Shown piece after piece: positions 1-12,349 of a stretch of 64,000 nt of DNA. The DNA is taken from positions 7,742,034 through 7,806,033 of the forward strand of contig JACDQD010000006.1 of the NCBI GenBank assembly GCA_019843655.1, read 5' to 3'. The notes under the pieces are model-generated. The model had not been told where the DNA came from. It searched no databases and saw only the letters and a program-made list of their open reading frames with translations. How positions within the stretch are numbered: position 1 is the stretch's first letter; every line of letters starts with the position of its first letter. This stretch comes from Lethocerus indicus. Lineage: Eukaryota > Arthropoda > Insecta > Hemiptera > Belostomatidae. The translations under genes were made by a program, and so were the position numbers.

Positions 1-1
1 A

Positions 2-3000
2 CTGGATAACGTTGAATTGTTAACTACATTGAAAACTTCAAAAGAAACATCAGTTGCAGTGAATGAACAATTAGAAAGTGCACTTATCACAGAAGCTGAA
101 ATTGATCATGCTAGACAGGTATTGTTGATTTATATTACTGATATATGAAAGATTCATGTGGTCAATACCAGGACAGTACATCAATACCTAAACTAGTTTA
201 TTTTATCAAATGAAATCCAATTATTAATTAAAATCATGAAATTCAGTCAACAAAAAGTACAAGGTTGCATTTATTTGTTTTATAAAATATTGATGCAAAA
301 AAGGGCTTACCAATAAACCAAATCATTACAAGCTAAATTTTGGTAAGAACTCAGAGTAAAAAAATTATTTGAAGAGTCCTACTTTTTTCTGCTCCTGAAG
401 TTTTCTTTCAATTCAAATTTGTACTGATTAACTGAGAGGAACTTTATAAACTCCAGAAAAATTCAACTCGAAACAGTATAACAGGCACAAACAGGAATAA
501 CATGTTAACGTATCCTTTTATTTTTCCAGGGTTATGTACCGTGTGCAAAAAGAGCTTCAATATTATTTTTTGTATTGTACGAAATGTCATTTATAGATCC
601 CATGTATCAGTTTTCTCTTGACTCTTACAATGACATTTTCATCAATTCAATCAAGAAAAGTAAAAAGTCTGACAATTTGAATGATAGAATTGCATCATTA
701 AATCAATATCATACATACTCCGTGTACAGGTGATGAAATAAAAAAAGATATATCTCATCCTAATAAAGTATTCATATAGATCAATGTCATGTCCTATTAA
801 AATAAATCTAAAAGACCATAAAAATGAAAACCTTGCTTTCATTTCAGAAATACTTGCCGAGGACTTTTTGAGCGTCACAAACTTTTGTTTTCATTCCATG
901 TTTGCATGAAAATACTGGATGCCCAAGGCAAAATCAGGTACTCTGATTACCAGTTCCTTCTGAAAGGTGGTGTCGTTTTGAACAGGAAAGAACAACCAGA
1001 AAATCCTTGTCCAAGTCAGTTTCGAAGTGATAACTAAACCAACTTTGAACTTAACAGAACACTAATTGACAAAATATTTTAGCATGGATGCCTGGTGAAG
1101 CATGGGACAATATTACTGAAATGGATAAACTCTCAGGATTTCATGGAGTTGTAAAAAGTTTTGAACAGTTTCCGAAAGAGTGGGGCGAATGGTATATGCA
1201 CACTCAACCCGAAACTTGCATGTTAATAGGTATGCTGAGGACTGACTGCTTATTTACATGTAAATCAGTTAATGAACGCCATTTTATTCATTCCAAGTTT
1301 TCAAATTTGTTGCCAAATATACAGGAATATTCGCACTATAATTTCAATTGTAGTTTCCCACATCAAGGAGACATAATTTGGTACCAAATAAATCATTTCA
1401 AAAGATAACCTAAGAATTTGTAGATGTGGAAATGAGTAATGTGTGTGAGATATCAAATGTGAATTTTGTAATGTTCCAACATATATATTTTTTTAATAAC
1501 TAAATTCTTTAATAATTAACGGCTGTTCAGTAAAGCGTTTAGTGAAAAACAGAACAGGATTTTGGTAGCAAGAAAAAATGTTTGCTTCACGACACACGTT
1601 TCTCAAATTACAATACTTTGTCGATCTAATCTCACTGAATTCCTAAAACCTCGTAAAAGGGCAAGATTTTCTTTTCTCTGAAGCAATAATACAAACCCCA
1701 TTTTCATGTGAATTAAACATCTTGAGATTTAGTCTGCAAATTTTTACTCGGTAATATTGTTTGGAATAATGGCAGAAATAAAATGATTTCTGATCTATAC
1801 CATTCTGTACGAGGAACCAATATATCGATGTAATATTAACAACTTTTTATTCTTTTAGGTGAATGGGAAGATATATGCTCAGAATTTCAACGAATGCTTT
1901 TCATCCGATCTCTTCGACCGGATCGTCTATCTTTTTGTATTACTGCGTTTGTAACTAACAACCTCGGTACTCAGTTTACCGAGCCGCCAGTTTTGGATAT
2001 CAGAGCAGTAGTGGATGATTCATCGTACAAAACGCCGTTAATATTTGTTCTGTCGCCAGGAGTAGATCCCACATCTTCTCTATTGCAATTAGCCGAGAAC
2101 TGTCAGATGTCTGAGAAATTTCAGTCCCTCTCCCTTGGCCAAGGACAAGCACCATTTGCGACCAGGTGAGTATTCTAAATTCTACTTTTATTCTTTGTTC
2201 CATTTCTATCAAGAAAAGAAACCGTTTTCAACTGTCTCTCAAATTTTATGGTTAATTTGTTGGTCGAAATATGAGGAGACAAAAATACCCCTATAAGGGA
2301 ACATTGAAAAATAGAAAATTTTTGAAATTTCAAAAATGTTCCCGGATTTGTCTCATACTCATTGTCACAGTGGTCACCGGGCGAGATACCCTTGCCCTAT
2401 AAGAGAAAATTGAAGAATCGAAAATTCTCAAATTTCAAAAATGTTTGACGTGTACTTTGTCAACAGTGGTTACAAGGTGAGATACACTTGCCACATAAAG
2501 GAAAGTTGAAAAGTCGAAAATTTTTGGAACGAAAAATGTCCGCGGTTTTGGCCCATACACCGTCAAATCATACCCGTGGTGCTCGGGTGAGATATAGACT
2601 TGCCCTATCGAAGGAAGTTGAAAAGTCGAATCGTATTAAGTTGTATTTACTTTTATTGAGTCTCTTCATGTCAAGGGAAGCAGAATTGTGTTTGGTTAGG
2701 AATCCCCAAACCGTTTTTGCATATCTCTCCACCACGTTTAGAAAGAGCAAAGCATTGATTGTTTTGGCGATAAAATCTTGATTAAAATGTCTGTCTGGCA
2801 TTGTTGACTCTCCATTAATATTAAAATGACAATCTTCATTCTTTTACAGGATGATAGAACAAGGTTCACAGCTGGGGCATTGGGTCTTTCTTGCTAACTG
2901 CCATCTTTCCCTTTCTTGGATGCCAGCATTAGATAAAATTGTTGAAAATATTCAGACTAGTGCAAATGTCCACAATGAATTCAGGTATTAATTGAAGTAA

Positions 3001-6000
3001 TGTGCTTTCATATATAATGATAGATGTAATGTAAACATTTAGAAATTTATATTGTGTATTAAATTATTTTTTGGCATTATTTCTTATTATTATATTGTAT
3101 GTTTAGGCTATGGTTAAGCTCAAGCCCTCACCCCGACTTTCCAATATCTATTCTACAGAGTTCGATAAAAATGACAACAGAACCCCCTAAGGTACACTAA
3201 ATAGAACTAAAACAATTACACTAAGTATTTAAAAATGCCAATATGTTTTATACCACAATCAAAAATATTGCAATATATATGTTGTGGTATATAAACAATG
3301 TTTTTCTTATAGAGTCTCCTTTCAGTAACCAATAGACTATTCTAATGAAAATAATTTAATAACATTTCTTGTTAAATGTTATGTTCTATGTGTTCTTCAG
3401 GGTATTAAAGCGAACATGAAGCGACTTTATAACATGATATCTGAGGTTCAGTTTGGAGCATGCAAATGTAAATTTAAGTACAAAAAGCTGTTATATTCGC
3501 TGTGTTTCTTCCATGCTATCCTTATTGAAAGGAAAAAGTTTCAACAGCTTGGATGGAATGTTGTTTACAGCTTTAATGACTCAGATTTTGAGGTATATAA
3601 CACATATTTTAATATAAACATATAGACTATTTATTTCTGGTAACTAAAAAAAACTTCTGGTATTTGTAATACACTGAACACTTTTATACATTAAAAAATA
3701 AAGAGGAATTGATCAAACCACAGTTTTTCAGAACATTATAGCTTTATAAATAAATTATTCCATAGATTTCGTGTTCTCCTCTCGCTGGTTTGGTCTTTTG
3801 CTAGACTGGTTTCGGCTGCTTGCCATCTTCAGTAGCAGTGTCACTTTAGAATTTTTGGGCATCTTCACTGCATTGTCACTGTCACTTGTACTGTGGTGGT
3901 TGTTTGTTGTGTATAATCTGTGTCTGTGTCTTATATATACACACGACAGACAACCACCACAGTACAAGTGACAGTGCAGTGAGGATGCCCAAAAAACGTC
4001 CAAAGTGACTAACACAGCTACTGAAGATGGTGGCAGCCGAAACTGGTCTAGTAAAAGACCAAACTAGCAAGAGGAAACAGAAACACACAAAATCTACAAT
4101 AAATTATTTATTACAGCAAATTCTATGCATGATCTCTTTTGCATAATTTCAATCATATGTTGTTCTGTAAATTGTATGGAAATAATTATGAATTTAAATT
4201 ATTGACATCCATTGATTTAGGTTTCAGAAAATTTAATATCAATATATTTGGATGAATATGAAGATACACCATGGGATGCACTGAAATATCTTGTGGCTGG
4301 GATATGTTATGGAGGTCATGTAACCGATGACTGGGATCGGCGTCTTTTGACTACTTACATAAACAGATATTTTAACGATGATGCTTTAAATGTTCCATTT
4401 TACAGGTATTATTAACAACAGCAGCAACATACGATTTATTATGCAAGTATTAAAACTAGTGGCTCAATAATCAAAAAGTAAAAGAGTATCACATTACATT
4501 CTTAGAACACACTTCTTAGTTACACTTTAATTGTGTATTCACTTAAGAAACTCATTTTATCCATTTGTCTGACATCTCTCGACAGAATTATAAGTGAAAC
4601 ACAAGGGCTGAAAAAGATTTCAGATATTTTCGTTTCCTTTTAATATTAATTTAATGACAATGAGAAGTAATAAACGTTTGAAGCAAGAACCGTCTCCATT
4701 GTGATGTACTTAACTCTGGAAGATATAAGCTCAAAATTTATTAGCCAAAAAGTTAATGTACATGTTTTATTCTCTTCTATTTTAGTTTAGTTTTTTATGT
4801 GATATTTATTTTAAACTTACTTATGTAAATGATTATACATTTTAGACTTTCAACCCTACCCTCATACTTCATACCAGTTGACAGTGAACTGGAAAGCTAC
4901 CGTGACTTTGTGAACACTCTGCCAGGTATTGACCAACCACAAGCTTTTGGCCAGCACCCAAATGCTGACATTACTTCCCTTATGATTGATACAAGGGTGC
5001 TGTGTGAAACGTTGATGTCATTGCAAGTTACTGGGGCAAGTGTTGAGGGCGAAAGCAAAGAAATTAAAGTAGGAAATTAATATTACATTAAAATATTAAC
5101 CTTTACTTATATAAAAACCAATTTTAAAGCTTTGGTGTTGAACAGTGTTCAGCAAAGAAATTAAATATAAAATTTTAATTTTTTTTTAAAACCTAAATAT
5201 AATTATTTACTTCTCACTTTATTAAAATGTCTTATCTTTTTTGCTTGAAGTATCTTTCAGTTTTATTAATAGGTAATGGAAATGGCTGATGATGTTTTGA
5301 AGAAAGTTCCTGAACCAATTAATTATGAATTAACTGAAAAACACATAGGACCAATGAAAGCACCCCTTGATGTAGTTCTTCTGCAGGAGGTATCAGTTAA
5401 AATTGTTATTACTGTAAGAGACTTTGATGGTAAAAATCATATAAATTTTTAACATAATACTGGGTAGTAGATCTCTCTTAAATGAAACATCAAGAATGAT
5501 TGATTTAATTTAGCATTACTATATATATGATGACCAAAGGCCATTCTTCATTCTGTCCAGGGTCAGAAATTAATAAATAAATATTTCTACGAAAAATTTA
5601 TTTTTTTACAGATTTCACGATATAATGTACTGTTAATAACAATTGCAAAATCACTAAAAGAACTGAAAAAAGGAATTCAGGGTTTTGTAGTCATGTCATC
5701 AGAGCTAGAAGATATATTCAATTGCATATATGAGGGAAGAGTGCCAAGCTCATGGTTAAAAGGTTAGTAAAAATCAAAGTATGCTAGTATTTAAGTTAGA
5801 ATAGAATCAAATGATAAATTGTTACATTCCTTTTGGTGTTTAGTTCCTAGATTATAATCATAATTGTAGGTTTTTTGAAACACTGTACTTTATATAGCTC
5901 TTCTATCTAAGATACCATAAAAGGACTTAAATCCTCTTACCTGAAGGTGTTGTGTAATTATTAATATCAATTCAAAAAAATTAACATTGAATTTATGACT

Positions 6001-6926
6001 GTGATATAGAAAAAGTCAATGAAAAAGTAAGTTCAGATAACTAGAAAGCAGTAGAAGAAAACATACTATGAAGAATAGAACTGGATTATTGTTATAAAAC
6101 ACATTTACTTATGCACATACATTTGTTACAGCTTACCCTTCAATGAAAACGTTAGGATCATGGACACATGATCTTGTTTTGAGAGTTGAGCACTTTTCTG
6201 TTTGGGCTGTCAGACTGAAACCACCATTATTATTCTGGCTTTCTGCTTACACCTTCCCAACTGGTTTTCTGACTGCAGTTCTTCAGGTTATTTCTTTCTA
6301 ACTATTTCTCAAGAAAATTTTTTGTGGCAGCATCTTAATGATAATCTGTTAATTAACAGTATATGATCATTTAAATGGAAATCTTAAATCAATACTTAAA
6401 ATCTTGACTTTTTTCTAGTGTATTTCATGTTTTATAAACAATTCCTTTGTGTATAGCAGAGCCTGCATTGTGCTATTTTATTAAAATGAATACATAATAT
6501 AAATGAAGTTAACTTATATTATGCAGATTGTATTTTCCTGTATTTTTGAAAGTAGGACTCATTTTTTATATTCAACTGTTTATTTATTTAACATAATTAA
6601 AAAATTAATTATGACTGGATGAGAAAATAGGATAACCCATGAATAAAATTTATTTCTCGCTTAGACATCATCAAGAAAAATGCATGTCCCCATTGATATG
6701 CTTGGTTGGGAATTCACTCCTGAAAGTAGACAGGAAAGGGAATTTCAAGTACCACCACAAGTAAGAATATAAAATTGTATTTCCAATAAAACTTTAAAAT
6801 TGGACTTATCACAATGCATAATTAAGCCTTTTCCAGAAATTTATTACTGGTAAATAATGCATGTTAATTTATGATTACATGAATAAATAAATATGATTTA
6901 TGTTTCTTTGGGTGGTTTAAGCTTAA

Positions 6927-6974
<48 letters not shown>

Positions 6975-8263
6975 ATATTTTTGTCCTCTATCTCCATTTA
7001 AGTATTTAATCTTATGCTAAACCCACCCAAAAAAGCCTTAAATCATATACAAACAAATGTGTATAATTTACATATAAAATATATGCTTAATCAATTTATC
7101 ATCACTCCAAATTAAAACAAATGCAATGATGATATGATGATGCTAATAACTATTTGGTGTGTTATATACATGATAAGCACATGCAAGTTCTCTCAATGTT
7201 TTTTATATTAGGAAGGTGTATACATACGGGGCTTATTTCTGGAAGGAGGAGGTTGGGATAAGAAGAATCTGACATTATGTGAGCCAGAACCTTTGCAGCT
7301 GGTTTGCCCAATGCCAGTCATACTGTTTAAACCAGTGGAACAAATAAAGAAAAAAACAAGAGGTAAATTAGAAATATAGCTGACATTACTTTATACATAA
7401 ATATGACATGCAGTCTTACCCTAAATATTAAATAAAATTGAATCTAAAAATATATAATTGACAGTTCCAGCAAGATAAAACAACTATGAGTTTATAGTTT
7501 TTCTGATTTTTAAAAATTGTATATAAACACTAAATGTAAGATACGCTCTTGAAATAATACACTGAAACTATATTAACAAAACTATTTTATTCGTCAACAC
7601 AAAGGAGAAAAATTAAAAGGGTACATCACAAATGTACATTATAATTATAACCACCCTGAACATTGTACATCCTCTTAGATCAATATATTTTGCTATCCTG
7701 TCAAGGAAGGATTGCAGTTGTAATGCCTATACTGGAGTTTACAAGTATTATTCTTCAATTTGCAAATTTCAACTATACTTTTCTATTAAAATTTTCCCTA
7801 CAAACTAAATATGAACTTACAGATATTCATTCTTGTTCTCAATACTTCCAATTTTGTGGCAAATTATTAAAATATCTGATATATCAATATTTTTAACAAT
7901 TATCAAATACAAATTATTTTTTTTAATTATTCCTTAAATAAAAGTCTTAAACAACATCTTACATTGACATTATAATACTAAATATATTTTGCGGAAAATT
8001 CTAAAATAAAGGCCAATCTGATTTTTTAAATCTTACTTATGTTTTCAAGACTTAGCTCAGTGTCTACAATATATTCATCTTCTGTATTATAAATTATTAT
8101 TATTTCAGGCTTATATAACTGTCCTGTATATTATTACCCCCAACGATGCGGGACTCAGGGAAGAGAAGCATTTGTCCTGGCTGTTGATTTGAAGAGTGGA
8201 CCTGAACCAGCAGACCACTGGATCAAAAGGGGAACAGCTATGCTTCTCAGCCTTTCATACTGA
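2..8263 (+). CDS. DNAH2: axonemal dynein heavy chain, DNAH2-like (C-terminal part, 5' truncated by window)
   Basis: Motor heavy chain of ciliary and flagellar inner-arm dynein. I join 16 exons: 2-118, 530-729, 848-1014, 1083-1229, 1859-2165, 2850-2984, 3107-3191, 3401-3592, 4221-4405, 4846-5068, 5273-5389, 5612-5762, 6132-6286, 6665-6760, 7212-7362 and 8109-8263. All have GT-AG borders and compatible phases, giving 860 residues and a TGA stop. Recognisable family blocks are [128 protein letters not shown] and the final [16 protein letters not shown]. These cover the region after the stalk, AAA5/AAA6 and the C-terminal domain. From remembered sequences the closest match is vertebrate DNAH2 (kl-2 in Drosophila); another axonemal paralogue is possible but less likely. 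The coding frame shows no break. The 5' part of the gene lies left of the window. Confidence 0.9.
2166..2849 (+). other. DNAH2 intron containing a degenerate tandem repeat
   Basis: Intron between two dynein exons. From about 2280 to 2630 it holds about 3.5 diverged copies of a ~100-107 bp unit. Each copy carries a gagatac-type start, 'cttgccctataa' or a variant, then 'aattgaa(a/g)aatcgaaaatt'. Copy starts are near 2281, 2382, 2481 and 2588. No coding signal was found; the open frames here are by-products. Confidence 0.6.
2280..2630. repeat. degenerate ~100-107 bp tandem repeat
   Basis: About 3.5 copies in a dynein intron, recognised by the recurring 'gagata(c)...cttgccctat' and 'gttgaaaagtcgaaaatttt' blocks. 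The copies differ by substitutions and small indels, so the array looks old. Confidence 0.6.
3760..4097. mobile_element. palindromic fold-back element, copy 1 (in a DNAH2 intron)
   Basis: Two arms of about 165 bp are near-perfect reverse complements. The left arm includes 'ctggtttggtcttttgctag' and the right arm includes 'ctagtaaaagaccaaac'. Little or no spacer separates them, and the centre is a short tatatatacacac stretch. An 11-bp direct repeat aataaattatt lies immediately outside both ends (3749-3759 and 4098-4108), as expected for a target-site duplication. The same sequence occurs at 30393-30688 and 48718-49123. There is no coding capacity; the open frames across it are mirror images of the two arms. 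Confidence 0.8.
6930..6971. repeat. (AT)n microsatellite
   Basis: About 20 uninterrupted AT dinucleotides inside a DNAH2 intron. Confidence 0.95.
7363..8108 (+). other. last DNAH2 intron
   Basis: AT-rich intron between the penultimate and last coding exons. I see no exon, repeat or RNA gene in it; the 77-codon open frame near 7663 has no family resemblance. Confidence 0.6.
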
Positions 8264-9523
8264 ATGCACTTATTAGTTACAAAATTACTGCTTTTAAAAT
8301 TAGATAACATGTTACAAATTCTATATAACTAATGAATGCAAACTAGATTCAAGCTTACTTTTTACTTTTTCATACCAACTAGCATGAAATAATAAATAAA
8401 CAATAAATTGATTATTCTTTAAAAGATATCTAGATTTTATCTATTACCGAAGTAACATTATTCAGTTGAATCTCTATAATTTACTCAAATATCAGGTATA
8501 TTGATGTTAAATATCTATAGTTCATTCCAAACTAAAGTAAAAACTGTAGATAATTTATCTCTTGACAGTATATTTCATAAAGAAATTAAGATTACCTGGT
8601 CATATGTTACCATTCATATGACCATCTATATAAATAAATCAATCTTTACTACGTGTCAGCAGAACAAACTATAAATGAATAACTGAAAAAAAACATCCAA
8701 GAATAACAAATTTGACTGGGTAGAAGACTGAGCACCACATTAACTGAAACTTCTTGTTGTAAAAAATGTATCTTTTGTTTGACAATAGACACAAAATCTA
8801 GTGAAATACTAGACTACACGGAGAAATAAAAGCTAAACATTTGTAATACTATGTGAGTGATCAATCAGCGGCACAGTGAGTAGCAACAAGAATTTCCACC
8901 CTATATTACACCACTTTACTGTAGGTATAGTCCTTTTTATAATCATTCTTATATTATTTACACATAAATTCCCAAAGCTTCTTGTTAAGGAACTTACCTT
9001 ACTTCCTATGGAACTGAGCTATGACTGAATACTAGTCATAGGAAAAATGCTTTAAAATAAGTAATAATTAAAATCCCACAACTGGCCATAAACTGCCAAC
9101 TGCGCTATACAAGCAATGTTGAAATAAACTTAAAAAAATAGACATATTCTATTAAAATTCATAATAAAGTATTTGCCCCTTTCATGAATTTCAATAATTA
9201 ACTTTTTTGTAAATTACACAATTAACATTGATCAACCCTACATATTAATGCCATGGATTAAATCAACGCTTGTAATTTCAAATCAACTGGGTCAGATGGA
9301 ATTTTTATCTTGCTTTCTATTATTGTAATCATTGCTTTGAGTAGTCACATACATAAGTTTATAAATTTATTAAATATAACACTGAATTATAGAAAAAAAT
9401 AATTAAATGATAAATGTAAATATAATTAAATAACTCATATAATACAACTGATTATTATGGGTTTTACACTTATAGTTTAGTTTTATTTAGAAAGAAAATC
9501 ATTAGGATAAAATTTAATAAATT
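8264..9523. other. 3' region between convergent DNAH2 and MEA1-like genes
   Basis: AT-rich sequence without coding signal. Candidate AATAAA poly(A) signals for DNAH2 lie at 8391-8407 (several overlapping). A minus-strand AATAAA (TTTATT at 9482-9487) sits about 37 nt past the MEA1-like stop codon. Confidence 0.5.
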
Positions 9524-10878
9524 TTATTTTATCCCTGTACCAGTCTGTAGGTTGTTAATACGTGTCATTAAGAAAGATGTCCAATGAGATTCTGGTATTT
9601 CTGCAGCCCAAGAGGGTATAGCAGATGGTGGTAGTGTCACATTACTCATGGCTGCACGTACTTCGTCACAATTAACAACAATATCAGAACGTGATGAACC
9701 AGATGCTGAAGCCTCAACCTGCATCATTACAAGATATACATTTTTAAATTACAAAAGCTAGCACTACAAGCAAAGATAGAAGATCAAAAGAATCATGGTA
9801 TTCCAAGGCATTTATAGAAGAATTATGTCAGCACTGTTTCTGCCCTGTTACTGCTATATTTCTGATAGAAGCACTACCATCTATTTCGGATGCTTCATCT
9901 ACAGCTAAAATTTGTAAGTACCTATATTACTATTATCAATGGAATGATATTGACAATGGGGAAAAGCCAAAACCTGTCTGGATTGAGATATTCAAGATTA
10001 ATGATAATATTTTCTATTTTCCAAAGGACACAGACCTGTTCATGGTAAAATTCTTTACATCCTTAGGAGTCTGATTTTTAATAGATTATACCTATATAAT
10101 CATTATAGTGTACAAAATCTAGACTAAAAAAATCACAATACCCAACTGTAACTGCACTTTCCTATATTGAAAGTGACAATAACCCTATATAGTACCCTAT
10201 CTGATCTCAACCATTTGTAAAACAACTATTCTGTTTTTCTTAGCTATTAATAAAGCAGGGTAGAGTAAATACATATTGGGTTAGATCTAGACTGACAGCC
10301 TGTATCCCAGAGTACAGATGTCTTACAACCACAGCAAGAACCAAACTCCTTTACACCTTTAGCAACTAAGCCTCAGCGGCCACAAACAGCCAATCATTTT
10401 CACAACATTGAACTTAAAAATTCAAAGCTATCATAAGCTTTCATTTTTAAATGATAAGAAAACATACTGGTACTTGTCCCTCAGTGTCACCTGATGTTGA
10501 TGTTTCATCGGACTGCGATGCTTCTTGGACGTCGCTGTCATTATCTGAATCATTACCTACGGAATTTTCCTGTAACAGAAATGTTAGCAGAAATTAAAGT
10601 CCCATTAATAATTAAAATATCAGGAATGACAGAGCCTGTAATAGGCATTAAAGATATCTACATGTCTAACTCACACTTTCATTAGAAAAACTTTGTGCCA
10701 TGTCTGGAGGGAGTAACACATAACCCATATGATCAAACCCTTCTTCATCACTCTCATCGCTTTCAACTAACATTTGTACACCTCCTTCTAGATGAAAGCT
10801 ATCATCAACCCCTCGGGGAGGTTCTGGTAACCATAATTTCACCATTTTCAAGTCTAAACTGGAACAATCAACCACCAT
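9524..10878 (-). CDS. MEA1: MEA1-like protein (male-enhanced antigen 1 homologue)
   Basis: Three exons on the minus strand: 10878-10675, 10569-10468 and 9718-9524, all phase 0 with GT-AG borders. They give about 166 residues (human MEA1 is about 185). The N-terminal part contains LPEPPRG and an acidic serine-rich stretch (SDESDEEGFD), followed by GYVLLPPD. The middle exon is again acidic and Ser/Asp-rich. The C-terminal block, DEVRAAMSNVTLPPSAIPSW followed by AAEIPESHW, closely parallels the conserved MEA1 C-terminus (a 'V..aM..v.LP....P.WA.ei....W' pattern). Function is poorly defined in the family; vertebrate MEA1 is linked to spermatogenesis. I chose ATG 10878 because the longer open frame starts only at a TTG; a start at the Met of MVKLW is also possible. 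The gene is divergent from TMEM87, with 687 bp between start codons. Confidence 0.75.
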
Positions 10879-11565
10879 TCTTTGGCAACTTCTCAATGTT
10901 ATTATTATTATTAAACTGACAACATGAATAATAGTCTATAAACATATATTATCGCTCAGAACGAGAACAAGATCAAATAGACTCAAAGAGAGAAATAAAA
11001 CTATTAACGAACTGTTTCAAGTGTTTGTTTTCTCCATCAAATAACTGAACAAGAACGCAGAATGATTTTCTAATTTTCGAATATTCACATAATTCAGATA
11101 CGATCAAAATGGTGTTTATAAATCTCGAAAATAAATACTGACTCTTAACACAACACTGTAAGGTCAATTTTTCACAGCCTGCTAAATTAACCCACCGAAC
11201 TCTGACGTTTCAAATTTATAAAATTTATCTATGTTGTCTCAAAATTGGGTCTGACATGGTGAAAACATTTAAAAAATATAACATAATAACAAAAATAGCT
11301 GCAATGCGTGTATAAATATTCGAACTACCCGCAAAATACATTTTTGTTTAAATGTATCTTTAGGGGATGAAAACTTTTACCTGTTGGCGCTCCTGTAAAA
11401 TCGGAAACTAATTTGAAGCAAAGAATAAACGGTAGATAGGACTGTAATTACTGCGTTGTGTATGTTTTGTTGTAATTAATGTAAATACGTGTACAATACT
11501 CTTAATCGGACCGTAAATGAGACCTAGTCATCACCAAAAACGGATAATATTCAGACGAACTCGTT
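10879..11565. promoter_or_regulatory. shared intergenic region of divergent MEA1-like and TMEM87-like genes
   Basis: 687 bp between two head-to-head start codons, so it must hold both promoters and 5' UTRs. It is slightly less AT-rich near 11370-11560, just before the TMEM87 start. I see no clear TATA box. This is inferred from gene arrangement only. Confidence 0.5.
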
Positions 11566-12307
11566 ATGTCTAAGGCCGTATTGTCGTATGTGCTCATTAA
11601 TTTTGCGGTGTGCCTTGCCTTTCCAGACCAGGGAAAATGGGATTCTAAAGTTGACGAAGTGAGTTGTAGACGACTATTTTTTCCTGTCTGCTATTACCAC
11701 CGTGATAGGTAAAAACGGACGTATTTACTTATCCAGACGATACCCTGAAAGTCGTAGGATGTCGTAAATAAAGACATTTCAACAAAGATCCTTTACGTTA
11801 TCCGTGAATTAGTTGTTAGTAATAGTATAGTTTTTATATTGGGACGACTTCTGTTTCCCATGTTATTCCTTGACAGGATTTGTTGACCTGGCACCTACTG
11901 ATAATAATTGTCTTCAAAATTCTATAAACTGGGGTGTGTTTGACATCATATCACACAGACTGAAGTTATTCCTATTTATTTATAAAATACACTGTTTCCT
12001 GTGATAAATAATTGCGTTGAAGTATTTCCTGTAGGACAGCATTATCAAACTAATAAAGTCATATCAGATTTCTTGCTGCCGGAATGGTGTTCTAGTAAAT
12101 CATTTATAGAAGTTGGTGCTTAAACCAGGCAGATGAGGATATGAAATGATGGATGTGTCAATTTTTGTACTTAATGAAACCTCTTGCAGTTATGACATAT
12201 TATTATCAAATTGAAGTCTTTATGATGATATTGATTTATTCATATCACTATTCTGCAGTAAATACTTCTTACTCCTATTCACAAAAAAATTTGTCAATAA
12301 TTTCTAA

Positions 12308-12349
<42 letters not shown>

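Noticed and set aside
3755..4088. Opposing open frames at 3755-4088 (and likewise 30390-30775)
   Set aside because: They read the two arms of the palindromic element, which is why both strands give nearly the same peptide; no protein family is evident.
10666..10896. TTG start of the MEA1-like first exon at 10896
   Set aside because: A downstream ATG at 10878 is the first conventional start; the extra six codons have no support.
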